NCBI GenBank assembly: GCA_030770535.1
Contig: JASVEC010000012.1
Coordinates: forward strand, 1,116,001 to 1,180,000
DNA length: 64,000 bases
Source: Batkoa obscura
Lineage: Eukaryota > Entomophthoromycota > Entomophthoromycetes > Entomophthorales > Batkoaceae
Direction: 5' to 3'
Position numbers and translations under genes: made by a program. Shown here piece by piece: positions 34,310 through 44,748 of the stretch. Position 1 is the first letter of the stretch. Every line of letters begins with the position of its first letter. Below the pieces are notes generated by a model, which was not told where the DNA came from, did not search any database, and was given only the letters and a program-made list of their open reading frames with translations.

Positions 34310-36133
34310 ATGTTAAGAAATACTCATCAAGAAAACACATTAAACCAAGAGAAACCTCGCCCTGATGCTACTATAGGACAAAGTGATATCAGCACTGGTG
34401 CTTTAAACAACTCAACCACTACTTCTAATGTTCCATCAACACATCATTTAGGAAAAGGTTCAAATACCTATACTGATGTTAAACATGATCTTGCCAATCA
34501 AGGTTATTCAAATACCACTGGAAATAATAGTTTGACTAATCCAGCTGGTCACACTGGAAGTGCCTCAACTGGAGTTACTGGAACCGCAAACGTACCTAGC
34601 CATGGACATTCTAGTACTGGACATAACATTTCAAACACTACTGAAAAAATTGTTCCTAAACATGGGTATGACGCTGCAAAACTCGCTGGCATAACAGCCA
34701 CTACCGGTACGGCAAGCGCTACTGGCACTGCTTCGGCTCACCACAATACTAAAACTAACCCAATTGGGACTACTGGAGATTATGCCAGAAACGATAAGTT
34801 AAACACTGCTAGTAATGTCGGAAGCTACGGAACTGGAACAGCTGTATCAGGAAATCCTGAGCTTGTAGGGGATAGTCACACGAGATTACAACACGGTACT
34901 ACCACAGAAAACACTCCAACTAGTCATCACACTACTGGGCATTCCGCTACAACTGGCATTAACACTACTGGAAGCACCTCAGCCACCGGATATCATGCTA
35001 CCGGAAGCACCCTAACTGATGACAATACCACTAGCTATAATACTACTGGAAATAACTTGACTGGTAACAATACTGGTAGAAGTAATTTGACTGGTCATGA
35101 TACTACTGGAAATAGCTTAGCTGGCTACAACACCACTGGATATCACACTACCGGAAATAATTTAACTGGGCACAATGCTAATGAAAGCACTTTAACTGGA
35201 AATACATTAACTGGTCATGATACTACTGGTCATCACACTACTAATAATACTTTAACTGGTAATACCTCAACTACTGGACCTCACACTACCGGAAATAATT
35301 TAACTGGGCACAATACTACTGAGAACACCTTAACTGGAAGTAGCTTGGCTGGGCATAAAACCAATGAAAACATTTTAACCGGCAATAACGCCGCCGGTCA
35401 TCACACTACCGGAAACACCTTAGCTGGTAACAGTAATACTGGGAATACTTTAACTGGCAATAGTTCAACTACTGGTCATCATACTACCGGAAATAACTTA
35501 ACTGGCCATAGTACCACTGGACATAATACTATTGGAAGCACTTTAACTGGCAATAGTTCAACTACTGGTCATCATACTACCGGAAATAACTTAACTGGCC
35601 ATAGTACCACTGGACATAATACTATTGGAAGCACTTTAACTGGTAATAACACCACTGGTCATCACACTACTGGAAACACCTTATCTGGGAAAGATGTTAC
35701 AGGACATCACACTATAGGAGACACATTAACTGGTAAGACTACTGGAAATACCCTATCAGGCAACAATACTACTGGTCATCACACTACCGGAAGTACAACT
35801 GCAACTGGTCATAATACTACTGGTCATAATACTACTGGTCATAATACTACTGGTCATAATACTACTGGTCATAATACTACTGGTCATCATACTACCGGAA
35901 GTACAACTGCAACTGGTCATAATACTACTGGCCATCATACTGACGGACACTCAACTGTAACTGATGAGAAGCCTTCCACTATCGGAGGAACATTTGATAA
36001 AATCAAGGGTACCATTAAAGAAACAGTAGGTAAAGTATTTAGTAGCTCTGATATGCAAGCCTCAGGGGCTGAAGATAAGGTAAAGGGCGATGCAAAGGTC
36101 ACTGCCGCTAAGCAGGAAAAGCACAATGCTTAA
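34310..36133 (+). CDS. Long CsbD-domain protein with extensive His/Asn-Thr-Thr-Gly repeats
   Basis: Intronless 607-residue protein. Residues about 1-200 are Thr/Ser/Asn/Gly-rich without clear periodicity. Residues about 205-545 consist of imperfect 5-residue modules (GHHTT, GHNTT, GNNLT, GSTLT). These include a perfectly duplicated 31-residue block (35458-35643) and six tandem GHNTT units (about 35805-35885). The C-terminus (about 560-602) is a CsbD domain: GGTFDKIKGTIKETVGKV, then SGAEDKVKGDAK. Same architecture as the 185-residue protein at 3470-4027. The composition predicts a soluble, disordered, histidine-rich chain that could bind metal ions or protect during desiccation, in analogy with hydrophilins; this is speculation. 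A TATA box 43 bp upstream suggests inducible expression. Confidence 0.85.
   Translation: MLRNTHQENTLNQEKPRPDATIGQSDISTGALNNSTTTSNVPSTHHLGKGSNTYTDVKHDLANQGYSNTTGNNSLTNPAGHTGSASTGVTGTANVPSHGHSSTGHNISNTTEKIVPKHGYDAAKLAGITATTGTASATGTASAHHNTKTNPIGTTGDYARNDKLNTASNVGSYGTGTAVSGNPELVGDSHTRLQHGTTTENTPTSHHTTGHSATTGINTTGSTSATGYHATGSTLTDDNTTSYNTTGNNLTGNNTGRSNLTGHDTTGNSLAGYNTTGYHTTGNNLTGHNANESTLTGNTLTGHDTTGHHTTNNTLTGNTSTTGPHTTGNNLTGHNTTENTLTGSSLAGHKTNENILTGNNAAGHHTTGNTLAGNSNTGNTLTGNSSTTGHHTTGNNLTGHSTTGHNTIGSTLTGNSSTTGHHTTGNNLTGHSTTGHNTIGSTLTGNNTTGHHTTGNTLSGKDVTGHHTIGDTLTGKTTGNTLSGNNTTGHHTTGSTTATGHNTTGHNTTGHNTTGHNTTGHNTTGHHTTGSTTATGHNTTGHHTDGHSTVTDEKPSTIGGTFDKIKGTIKETVGKVFSSSDMQASGAEDKVKGDAKVTAAKQEKHNA
35458..35643 (+). 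repeat. 93-bp tandem duplication
   Basis: Two adjacent 93-bp units appear identical at the nucleotide level, including synonymous sites. This indicates a recent in-frame duplication within the repeat protein gene. Confidence 0.85.
35805..35890 (+). repeat. 15-bp tandem repeat (GGTCATAATACTACT)n
   Basis: Six consecutive copies of a 15-bp unit encoding GHNTT, the last varied to GHHTT. A minisatellite in coding sequence, likely length-variable. Confidence 0.9.
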
Positions 36134-36656
36134 TTTGACAATTTAACTTGTAAATAAAACTATGATTATTAAACTTATCCCACAAGAATAATAACCAAAA
36201 ATTTGACTTTCGATTTCACAGTTTTAATAATATCCTTATTCTTTTTAATGTAAGTTTTGATTATAATTTTATTTATCTTATGAATATGATGATTACTATT
36301 CAACTTTCTTGACTAAACCCATGGAAGGTCAAACATCAAGCTCAACAGGCTGATTATTTTACTTTGAACCATCGCATTTTAAATCATGTATATTTATTCT
36401 TTTTTTAGATTTTTTCGTTTTAGTCTAGTAGATTTGATATAAATAAAGTAATTCCAAATATATATTTTAACTTTTCATGTTTACAATTTTCTTAATATAA
36501 AGATTAGCTGGCTTTTCTTTCTATCATATATTTAATAAATAAACCAATTGTCTCATTAAACAATAGAGACTTATTACAATTTTTATAAAATAAATTTGAC
36601 TCCCAGTCTAAGTTTTTTAAAATCTTCAAATGAATGGAGGGGGGAGGGAGACTCTT

Positions 36657-36803
36657 ACGCTAGAGAGAGGTTTCAGGTTGTTACTCCCAAAACTTGATTT
36701 AGTAAAACATGATAGTTTACTTGCCTTATTTAATAAAATTATCATGTTTTACTAAATAAATCAAGTTTTGGGAGTAACAACTTGAAACTCTCTCTAGTGT
36801 AAC
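36657..36803. mobile_element. MITE-like long palindrome, family B
   Basis: About 147 bp made of two near-perfect inverted arms of about 65 bp around a short AT-rich loop. The left arm starts TTACGCTAGAGAGAG, and the right ends CTCTCTCTAGTGTAA. Both arms contain the inverted block GTTACTCCCAAAACTTGATT. Arm similarity above about 90 percent by eye implies a young insertion or gene conversion. It would fold into a stable hairpin. Only one copy in this window. Confidence 0.7.
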
Positions 36804-37542
36804 ATTTAAAAAAGAAATTGAATAGAAGAAGAGGTGAGGAATTAAATAAAAAATAAGTAATTATAGAAATCGTAACTATGGGAAGATAGTTTAATCTAAA
36901 CTATTTTTTTCTTCCAATTGAAATTGGTCCCAAAGACGTAAACTATCTTTTAAGAAACTATTTCACTTTTGATAGTTATAACTTTAAACACTGTATTAAG
37001 CGCAATAATGAAAATTTTAATAAATTTCCATTTCAATATTCCAATTTACATATTTGATATCCTTATTCTAATCTTATTCCTTTATTCATCGATTATAAAC
37101 TGGCATTCAGTTTTAAATGGTAACTATAACATTATAAAAAAGGCGGGAGATCCTTTTAAGTAATAGTTTACTGTAAACAAAATGAAAGCCAAAAAGGTTT
37201 CTAGGTTTGCTGCAAAGCATTGGTTAAAAGATCTCCCTCACTCTTGAACAGACAGAGTAAGTTTACGCCGAGCAAAATTTTTGAAATTCTAGGTCTAATT
37301 TCTGTTTTTGCAAATGAAAAGCTTAGCTATAGTGACTATGGATAAAAGTTATAAAGAGCAGCTAAAGAGACAGTACTCATGATATTATGGAAGAAGCAAG
37401 TGGTTTCAATATTTTGTATTACCTTTTAAACTCGAGCAATTGCAACTAAATGCTTTCTTCAACAAGAAGCTTCCAAAAATTTTAGATAGGTAGCTTTTTT
37501 TAATTTATGGCATAAACTAAACATCAAATACAAAATTAGATA

Positions 37543-37642
37543 TGGGGATGTTTTTTTTGGTTTCATTACTTTTTCCATTTTTTAAGCGCTATTTGAGCGG
37601 AAAAATTGTTAGCAAATTCTTAAACACAAAAATACATCCTCA
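37543..37642 (+). mobile_element. TA-flanked MITE, family A, copy 8
   Basis: About 100 bp, TGGGGATG...CATCCTCA, TA on both sides, intact core with AGCGCTATTTGAGCGG. Confidence 0.88.
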
Positions 37643-38336
37643 TATTAAGAAAACTAACAAATATTTTTCACTTTAAATTATTTGAAAATATGGTTTAAGT
37701 TTTTAATAAGTTTCAGAAGGAAGTAGTGCAACTTCACTTTCTAGACAAATGATTACAAGTGATATAAAGTCGAAAAGGAAACAGACAAATCAATAAAACT
37801 CCAATTTACACAATTAGTGATGTTTATTGACATTTTGAACTATACACATATTGTATCAAATAAGCTTTAAACTCCTAAAAAACATATTAAATGTCTAACT
37901 CCAAGAGGATTATATAAAAGTAAATTTAAAATAGCGAATTTTAAGACAAACAGAAGTGATCTGGGTAAATAAGTCCACATGTAAATTTGATTTTTAACGA
38001 ATAAATTATTGACAATTTTTCAAGTAATATTAAAAATAAATTGAAGTACTTTACGGTATTACAAAGCAATTTATTTTTGATAGATAAAAGAATAGCTAGA
38101 TTGAACCATAAATACAACATATTAAAAAACTATATAGAAACAAAATCAAAATAGCCACTAAAGAGTTGATATCAAACGTATATTAAATAAAGCATAAAAA
38201 GTATCAAAGCTATAAAAGTTCAAATATAGAGTTTATTTTCTAAATTAATGTAGATAAGAAAAATAATCGAGAGCAAAGGGCCAGACCGAATTATAAAATA
38301 AATATAACAAATAGCGTACAAACTGTTATCATTAAC

Positions 38337-39644
38337 TTACCATTTAAAATCTGATTTCGTTTTTTTAGCTGGTGAATCACTATGATGTTCCTTGTGGTTA
38401 TGATTATGACCGTTTAAGCCATACTGAGGTGGATATCCAGTACTGTAGTTTATCTCTATTTCGTCGCTATCTATATCAATGTCGTACCAGTCTTTTGGTA
38501 CATTCTGAAGCTGAACTGAAGGGGCAATTTCAGTTCTTTTGAGAACCTCCATAACATGTTGAATAGTGTTAGTAATATTTTGTTTAGTATTTAAGTTGGT
38601 CATATTGTTATTTGATTTGATTTCTAAATTAGCTTTCCATTCATCCGTTCCAATGAATGAATTTTTTGGAAGCATATCATTTAACTCAACTCCTAGTGCT
38701 ACCCCAGTTTCCAATGTCCAAGTTCTAGCCACATTCTGAGTGGTATAACCACCCCCACCAAGCACAACTAAAGGTAGTCCAAAAGATTTTGCATACTTTA
38801 AGCACTTAGAGTGCCCTTTATTCGATAAGTTAAATTCGCCAAGTCTATCGCCAGCAACCGAATCAGCACCCATTTGCAAAACAATTACTCCAGGATTATA
38901 CCGATTTACAGCTTCAAAGACAATCTTATTAAAGACAATTTCATAATCTTGATCATTGATCCCTCTTTTTAAAGGAACATTAATTGAATGATCTTTTCCA
39001 GCCCCACTTCCGCTCTCTTTTGTCTCACCAGTAGCAGGAAAGAAATCTCCATATTGATGAAAGGAAAGAGTCATAACTCGATTACTTTCATAAAAGAATT
39101 GTTCGACACCATCGCCATGATGAACATCAATATCAATATATAGCACACGTTGATGATGCCTTAAAAGCTCAACAATACATGCTACAATATCATTGGCAAA
39201 GCAGAAACCAGAGGCAGTAGCTTTCTTCGCATGATGCATACCACCAGCCCAATTTATGCATATATCTGCGTTGCCTTCATTGATATCTTTAGCACAAAGT
39301 AAGCTCCCACCAACTGTACTTGACATGTAATCATATACACCTTTGAACAAAGGACAGTCTTCATCCAACGTGTGCGCCCTTTTGTTTTTGTTATAGTTTT
39401 TAATTAGAGTAGATGGCTTAAAATTATGAACATAGTCAATGTATTCAGGAGAGTGAATAGCTTTAAGTTGGTGCTCAGTAGCTTTATTATATAGCACAAT
39501 ATTTAAATAATTAAATAGGTTATATCCTTTGACGAGCTCATGAGTCATGTCCACACGTATGGGTTCCATTGGATGGCAGGGAGAAAAATAGTATGATTGT
39601 TCACCAGGTGCGTAGAAATAACTGACATTGCTGCTCATTGTCAT
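38337..39644 (-). CDS. Class I histone deacetylase (Rpd3/Hos2 type)
   Basis: Intronless, 435 residues. Zinc-dependent lysine deacetylase with all catalytic features: EDCPLF near 95-100, paired histidines in GGMHHAKK (137-138), zinc ligands D173 and H175 in DIDVHHGDG and D261 in GADS, and the transition-state tyrosine Y300 in GGGGY. Features such as LQMGADSVAGDRLGEFNLSN, INVPLKRGIND and APSVQLQNVP recall Hos2/HDAC3 more than Rpd3. However, several normally fixed positions differ (for example STVGGSLLCAKDIN), so the subfamily is uncertain. The C-terminal tail is short, His/Asn-rich and ends in a basic KKTKSDFKW. A likely partner is the SIN3 protein encoded at 10900-15604, by family knowledge. 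No introns, unlike most neighbours. Confidence 0.93.
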   Translation of the reverse strand: MTMSSNVSYFYAPGEQSYYFSPCHPMEPIRVDMTHELVKGYNLFNYLNIVLYNKATEHQLKAIHSPEYIDYVHNFKPSTLIKNYNKNKRAHTLDEDCPLFKGVYDYMSSTVGGSLLCAKDINEGNADICINWAGGMHHAKKATASGFCFANDIVACIVELLRHHQRVLYIDIDVHHGDGVEQFFYESNRVMTLSFHQYGDFFPATGETKESGSGAGKDHSINVPLKRGINDQDYEIVFNKIVFEAVNRYNPGVIVLQMGADSVAGDRLGEFNLSNKGHSKCLKYAKSFGLPLVVLGGGGYTTQNVARTWTLETGVALGVELNDMLPKNSFIGTDEWKANLEIKSNNNMTNLNTKQNITNTIQHVMEVLKRTEIAPSVQLQNVPKDWYDIDIDSDEIEINYSTGYPPQYGLNGHNHNHKEHHSDSPAKKTKSDFKW

Positions 39645-41706
39645 TTATGATTAAGTAATAGAAAAAGAATAACTTGAATTTAAAAATTCTGGTAGCTAAT
39701 TTTTATTAACTTTTGGATTTTGCAGTAAGGTTAAATTTTTGAAAGGAAGGGAATTTTTGCAAAGTTCTTTAAATTGGTGTGAGTTAAAACTACTGTTTGA
39801 TTGTGAAGTTGCTGTTCTCTTAGTTTTAACCAATAAATTTTTACGTAATAATCTAAAATAATAAACCACTTTTACAGAAATATCAAGTTTGTATCAAGTA
39901 GTAAGTTAATTTACTATAAGGCTTACTTATCAAAAAATCAGTATAAAAAGCACCAAATTTTGATAATGACCACAAGGCTTTAACGTAACCACATTGATAT
40001 CCGTTTTATTTAAAAATAATTGAACATAAAAGTTGCTATTTATACATCAAAAAGTCGGCATTAAATTGAACGAGATTTTGAATCATTGTTATTGCAATTA
40101 GTTTGATTTATTAAAACTACCTCAGTTTTAATTCTATCTAATGAGTTTATAGCGTATATGTCAATGGTATTTTTATGAGCCTATAGCTTAAACATATATT
40201 ATATTGAATCTTTTATACCCTTTTTAAATTGTACAATTTACAGAGACCAAAGTTGTTATATAATTTATTTTAAAATATAAACTTAAAGCTTTAAATTTAT
40301 TACTAAATTGTGCTGAATTTAGCTAAGACATTCTATTCTATCTTTCTTTCTAAATACTCCTTACTGTATGGTTACATTATAGATAATTATATAAAAATAG
40401 GCAGCCCTTTACAAAAAAGTAACTTTAACAACTCTCAATAGCTTAGACCTTTTACTTTTGCTTACTAAATTAAATTATCAACTTATTCCAAAAATAGCTT
40501 TACTTATTAATTTTTCATTTTTAGCAACTTGAATTTTAGAATTTCTACATATTAAAAAACAAGTGCAACTGTGGCATTTCTTGTTACTGTATCGTATGAT
40601 TGATTAATATGAATAAGCTAAATTATTATTTAAAGTGTTTCTTTATTCAGTCATTAATACATCAATACTATACATATTATAATCTAAGCATATTTTGAAA
40701 TGAGAATGAATTGACTTGAATTATATTAATGACAATAATTTATAACCTTCTAATAAATTATTTCTAATTCAGTTGTAATTAATTTAAATTTGACCTTTCT
40801 TCTTAAATATTTTAGTTTATAAAAAGCGTTTATTAGCAATATTGAATTTGGATAATTTGGATAATTCACGTGTCATCTAAGTCGGCAATTTCAAAAATTG
40901 GACCTAAAAACATTCGGGATAATTTTCTTGAAAAGATGTCTCATCATTTAAACTTTTTTTCCTTTCAGTCCTTTGGGCAAATTTGTTTTTGTTGTCCCCA
41001 CAGTGCTACTCCAATTTTGTTTTGCTATTCTTAATTGTTTTAAAGGTGATTGACATCAACTTTCTGCCAATTAATTTTTATTGACGTTTCCTAAATAGCG
41101 GCTAAACTTTCGTTTGATTAGGCTTAAGTTTTGTCTGGGTTTGACTTAAGCATTAACTCATCATTATCCATGGAATTAATTGAATTTATAAAGCTAAATT
41201 GTAACAGCCACATCGTAAGCAAAGTTTGTTTATTAAAAAATAAGCAATGTTTGAATACTAGCTTAAGTTTGTTTATATTAAAAATGAGGTAATAAATATT
41301 TGCTTTGTTCCTGACACAGTTATTAATGGAATTCACTTCTTATCAAAACGTCAATAACAGTGATTTTATTTTATTTATATTTAGTAAAAACGATATCTGC
41401 TTAGTTTAAGCCCATCAAGGTTACAATAAAATGATTAATATTAGACCAATTAAAATAGGTTAAACAAAGGGAATTTCCCAATCAAGTTAAAGCTAATCGC
41501 CATCAAATGGGGAAAATCCATTTAACATACTTGATTGGTAGACAAATATTCAGAAAGAAATCAACTACCAAAAATAGAAAGGAGAAAATCATTTTAAGGG
41601 AGGAGAGAATCAAGGCTTATAAATAGAGGGCTGAGTTTGCCCAAATTTTAAATTTTGTTCCTTTTCATATTAAATACTTAATTTAATTCAAAAAACGCCT
41701 TTCAAA
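39645..41706. other. Long intergenic region, no gene seen
   Basis: About 2 kb of AT-rich DNA. A CACGTG E-box palindrome occurs at about 40868. A C/T-rich segment at about 40925-41010 and a TATA-like CTTATAAATAG at about 41617 lie upstream of the next gene. The small minus-strand frame at 41124-41336 has no support. Confidence 0.4.
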
Positions 41707-42385
41707 ATGTTCAGTTCACCAAAAAACTGTTGTCTTTTTATCAATCTTAGAGTGGCTACACTTATCCTCGCACTCATTCAAACCATTTCATTTGCTTTCC
41801 AATCTTATCTCTTTTTCCAACTTGATAATCAATTTATTAATCAAGCCTTCGCGTTTGGTTGTTTGTTTTTATCCCTAATTGGCTCTTATGGATTGTATGG
41901 TGTATTCACTGTAAGTACTTTATTTGGTATACTTAAATAATATATACTAATTTTCTGTAGAAAAACATAGCTTATGTCCGTACTTTTGCTGTTTATTATT
42001 GGTATGAGTTTATTGGATCTATGATTGGTTATGTATTCTATGCTGTTGCAGCTATTTTGTACAAAGAAGATTATTGCGGTCTACTCAGCGATACTGATGA
42101 TGAGTTTGTATTTTGTCATGATAACTATCTAACTGTTTACACTTTCACCTTGGTATTAATGGGCGTAATGACCCTTCTTAGAGTAAGCCACTTATATTTT
42201 TAAATCGAGTTTTTATTAACTTTTTACAGGTTCATTATTGCTTTTCTATTTGGGCCTATTTCCGTCAACTTCAAACCGAACAAGTTGCAGCTGTTGCAGC
42301 CGCTCAAGAAACTAAGGTTACTTACCCACAATACGTTTATGTAACCCTTAATGAAAAAGCTCCAACTCCTGAAGAACAAGCTTAA
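41707..42385 (+). CDS. Four-TM membrane protein of unknown function, paralogue 1
   Basis: Three exons; introns at about 41911-41960 and about 42184-42230. The product (about 190 residues) begins FSSPKNCCLFINLRVATLIL. It has four hydrophobic segments with short loops, and the large loop between TM3 and TM4 contains two cysteines (EDYCGLL...VFCHDN) that could pair outside the cytosol. The cytosolic tail ends TYPQYVYVTLNEKAPTPEEQA. MARVEL-like or tetraspan topology, but no CCG or other signature. The next gene (43105) has the same exon structure, cysteine placement and tail motif. Probably an endomembrane or plasma-membrane protein; function unknown. The TATA box and C-ending codons suggest good expression. 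Confidence 0.75.
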
Positions 42386-43104
42386 ATATTTAAGTATTTA
42401 TTTAACGTTCCTCTAGATAAGTTTTAAAAGATGGATACCATTGTCTGTTAATTTGATTCACCTAAAGGAATAAACATGCTCCATTTGCATATATTAAATT
42501 GATATAAATTTATAAAGTCATTATTCGATAATAAAAACATTATATGTAATAGTAAAGTGTATCTATGTTGAATGATATGATTTAGAAAGATGCTAATGAA
42601 ATTCTAAATGACCGTTATAATTCTATAGCTTATTTTTTATTTAATATAGTTTTCGATTAAATTAAAATATTAAATCTACTGGAAATATCGAATAGTTAAT
42701 TTATTATTTTAAAATAATGAAACATAATTAAATTCCCTAAAATCCATGCATAAAATTGAATGAGGCTTTACCAAAATAGCGAACCTCTCTTAAACCTTAC
42801 CTAATTAAAAAATTTTAATAGATTTAATTAATTTATTTAATAAATCTATTCCTAATACCTATGTAAACTATCTATTAACTATTCAAAGTCAGTATTAAAA
42901 AAAGGATTTAATTTTTATTATAAATGGACAGGAATGTAGCATATAAAAGCAGTAGGCATATCAACATGACAATAAATTAAAAGGAGGCTAAAATTTTTAA
43001 AAGCCCAATCAAAAAATCAAGAATAAATTAAAATATTCAACTAAAACTTAATAATTTATAAAAAAAAGAGTTCTCAACCTTTATTAAATAATCCTATTTT
43101 TATA
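42386..43104. other. Spacer between tandem paralogues
   Basis: AT-rich, non-coding. Nothing else identifiable. Confidence 0.4.
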
Positions 43105-43750
43105 ATGTCTAAACTCAATTTTAAAACTATGATATACTTTAAACTCATTAGTATTGTTTTAATATTTACTCAACTTTCTTATTATACCTATCTTTATTTC
43201 CTTACTTTCAAAACCGATACTCCAACTTCAGTAGCTTTATCTGTTTTTTATGTTATCAATTCTTCGATAATATTTCTTGGTTTAAATAGTACTATAAAGG
43301 TAACTTTTATTGTTGTTTAGATATCAAAGCTAACATTTTTAGGGAGATCACACTATACTCAGTTATTATGTCAAATACTGTCTTTATGGGCTAATCAGTT
43401 TAACAGGTTTATCATGTTATTATATGATTAACCAAGTGAAGCAAATTACTCAAGTTTGCGACTCTTATATTAGCTTTGAAAGTACCTACAACCAATGCCA
43501 GCATTTATTTATTTCTGAGAATATAGCAATTTATCAAAGAGTAGGGTTATTTTTTATTCTCAAAGTAAGTTTATTTTTATTTTGAAGTGAAATTTTTTAC
43601 TTACAATTGGACTAGTTTTTATGTTATTTTATAACTCGTAGTTATCTTTATCAACTTCAAAAAAAATTAATTCTTGAAAAGGCTTCTTATAATGATGTTA
43701 AAACTGTTTATCCTGTATATGTATATGTTGATGTGACTGAAAAGAATTGA
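43105..43750 (+). CDS. Four-TM membrane protein of unknown function, paralogue 2
   Basis: Three exons with introns at positions equivalent to those of the 41707 gene. Four hydrophobic segments, a TM3-TM4 loop with two cysteines (ITQVCDSY...YNQCQHLF), and a tail ending VYPVYVYVDVTEKN that matches the YP-x-YVYV-x-x-x-EK motif of the neighbour. Overall identity is low, so the tandem duplication is old or this copy evolves fast. Its codons are more AT-biased than those of the first copy, consistent with lower expression. Function unknown. Confidence 0.7.
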
Positions 43751-44748
43751 TCGAGTGCGCTTTTAATATTAAAATGAGCATCTTGTTTGTTAATTTTAGT
43801 ATAATAGATAGAAATCAATGGAATATATTAAATAAACTTAGTAAATAATAATAGTCTTAACATTAGGCATATGATTCATACTTATTAAATAGAATAAAGA
43901 GTAGCTTTATTTCAAACCAAGATAGTTTACATTTAGAGTCTTTATAAATTCGAATTTCAGCCTGAATTCTTTTTCTAATTATTGAATTAAATTTTGTTTA
44001 CTTATAGCTATATGTATTATGTTATGAAATAGAATATCTATAGTTGATAGTAAATCCTTATTATTTAACTTTCATTTTGGATTTGTACCATTTAATCTCT
44101 TCTAGGTGCTATCATAATACCCATTCCTGTTTTCAAAATTGATCCTTGTAATGGTCTAATATTATAATATACTTTATGTATATTGGTTCAAAAATAATCT
44201 TATTATATTTGAATTCTCTTGTAATTTATTAAAATGTACAACATTAAAGAAGGTTGTTTGTAATTTTTTTTCATCGTTAACACTAAGTTAAATCAAGACA
44301 TAAAGATACAAAGTACAAGTGTTTTAAAGTATTTGTAAATTAATGAATTTAGCATTTAATACAGATACCGTATCTTCAATCTAATATATGTCGCATCAAA
44401 ATCATCAATATTTATTTTACACAAAGACTTCCTAAAATTAAGACTCTTTTATATATAGTAAAATACTCTGTTAGATCTCTCTGAAATTATTGAGTTTAAA
44501 CTAAATTTCATATTAAATAAGATAAGACTAGTTTCTTTTATTGAAAATAGGGAATTGAAATTAATCCTACTAAAATTTGAAATTGATTTAATTTTACCAA
44601 AAATCCCATAACTGAACATGATAGTCCAAATTTCGAAGATTTCGTTGAAATAAAGATTAGGCTTAATCTGATAGGACGATTCAAAATTTAGAGAATCGTA
44701 TTAACTTTCTAATATTCAATACCTTGTTTCTACTTATTTGAACAAAAA
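43751..44748. other. Intergenic region, no gene seen
   Basis: AT-rich DNA ahead of the ATP synthase gamma gene. Nothing identifiable beyond low-complexity runs. Confidence 0.4.

Larger units (their letters stand above)
36134..38336. other. Repeat-bearing intergenic region
   Basis: Contains a MITE-like palindrome at 36657-36803 and a family A MITE at 37543-37642. A possible decayed gene lies at 37182-37490: an ATG opens MKAKKVSRFAAKHWLKDLPH and then stops, and protein-like pieces such as GRSKWFQYFVLPFKLEQLQL follow in the downstream 200 bp. No family was recognised. Confidence 0.35.

Noticed and set aside
36969-37163. 64-residue hydrophobic frame
   Set aside because: Begins at TTG rather than ATG, is AT-rich with Ile/Leu bias, and has no family or promoter support.
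41124-41336. 70-residue minus-strand frame
   Set aside because: Low-complexity, no domain, and lies within a long non-coding region.
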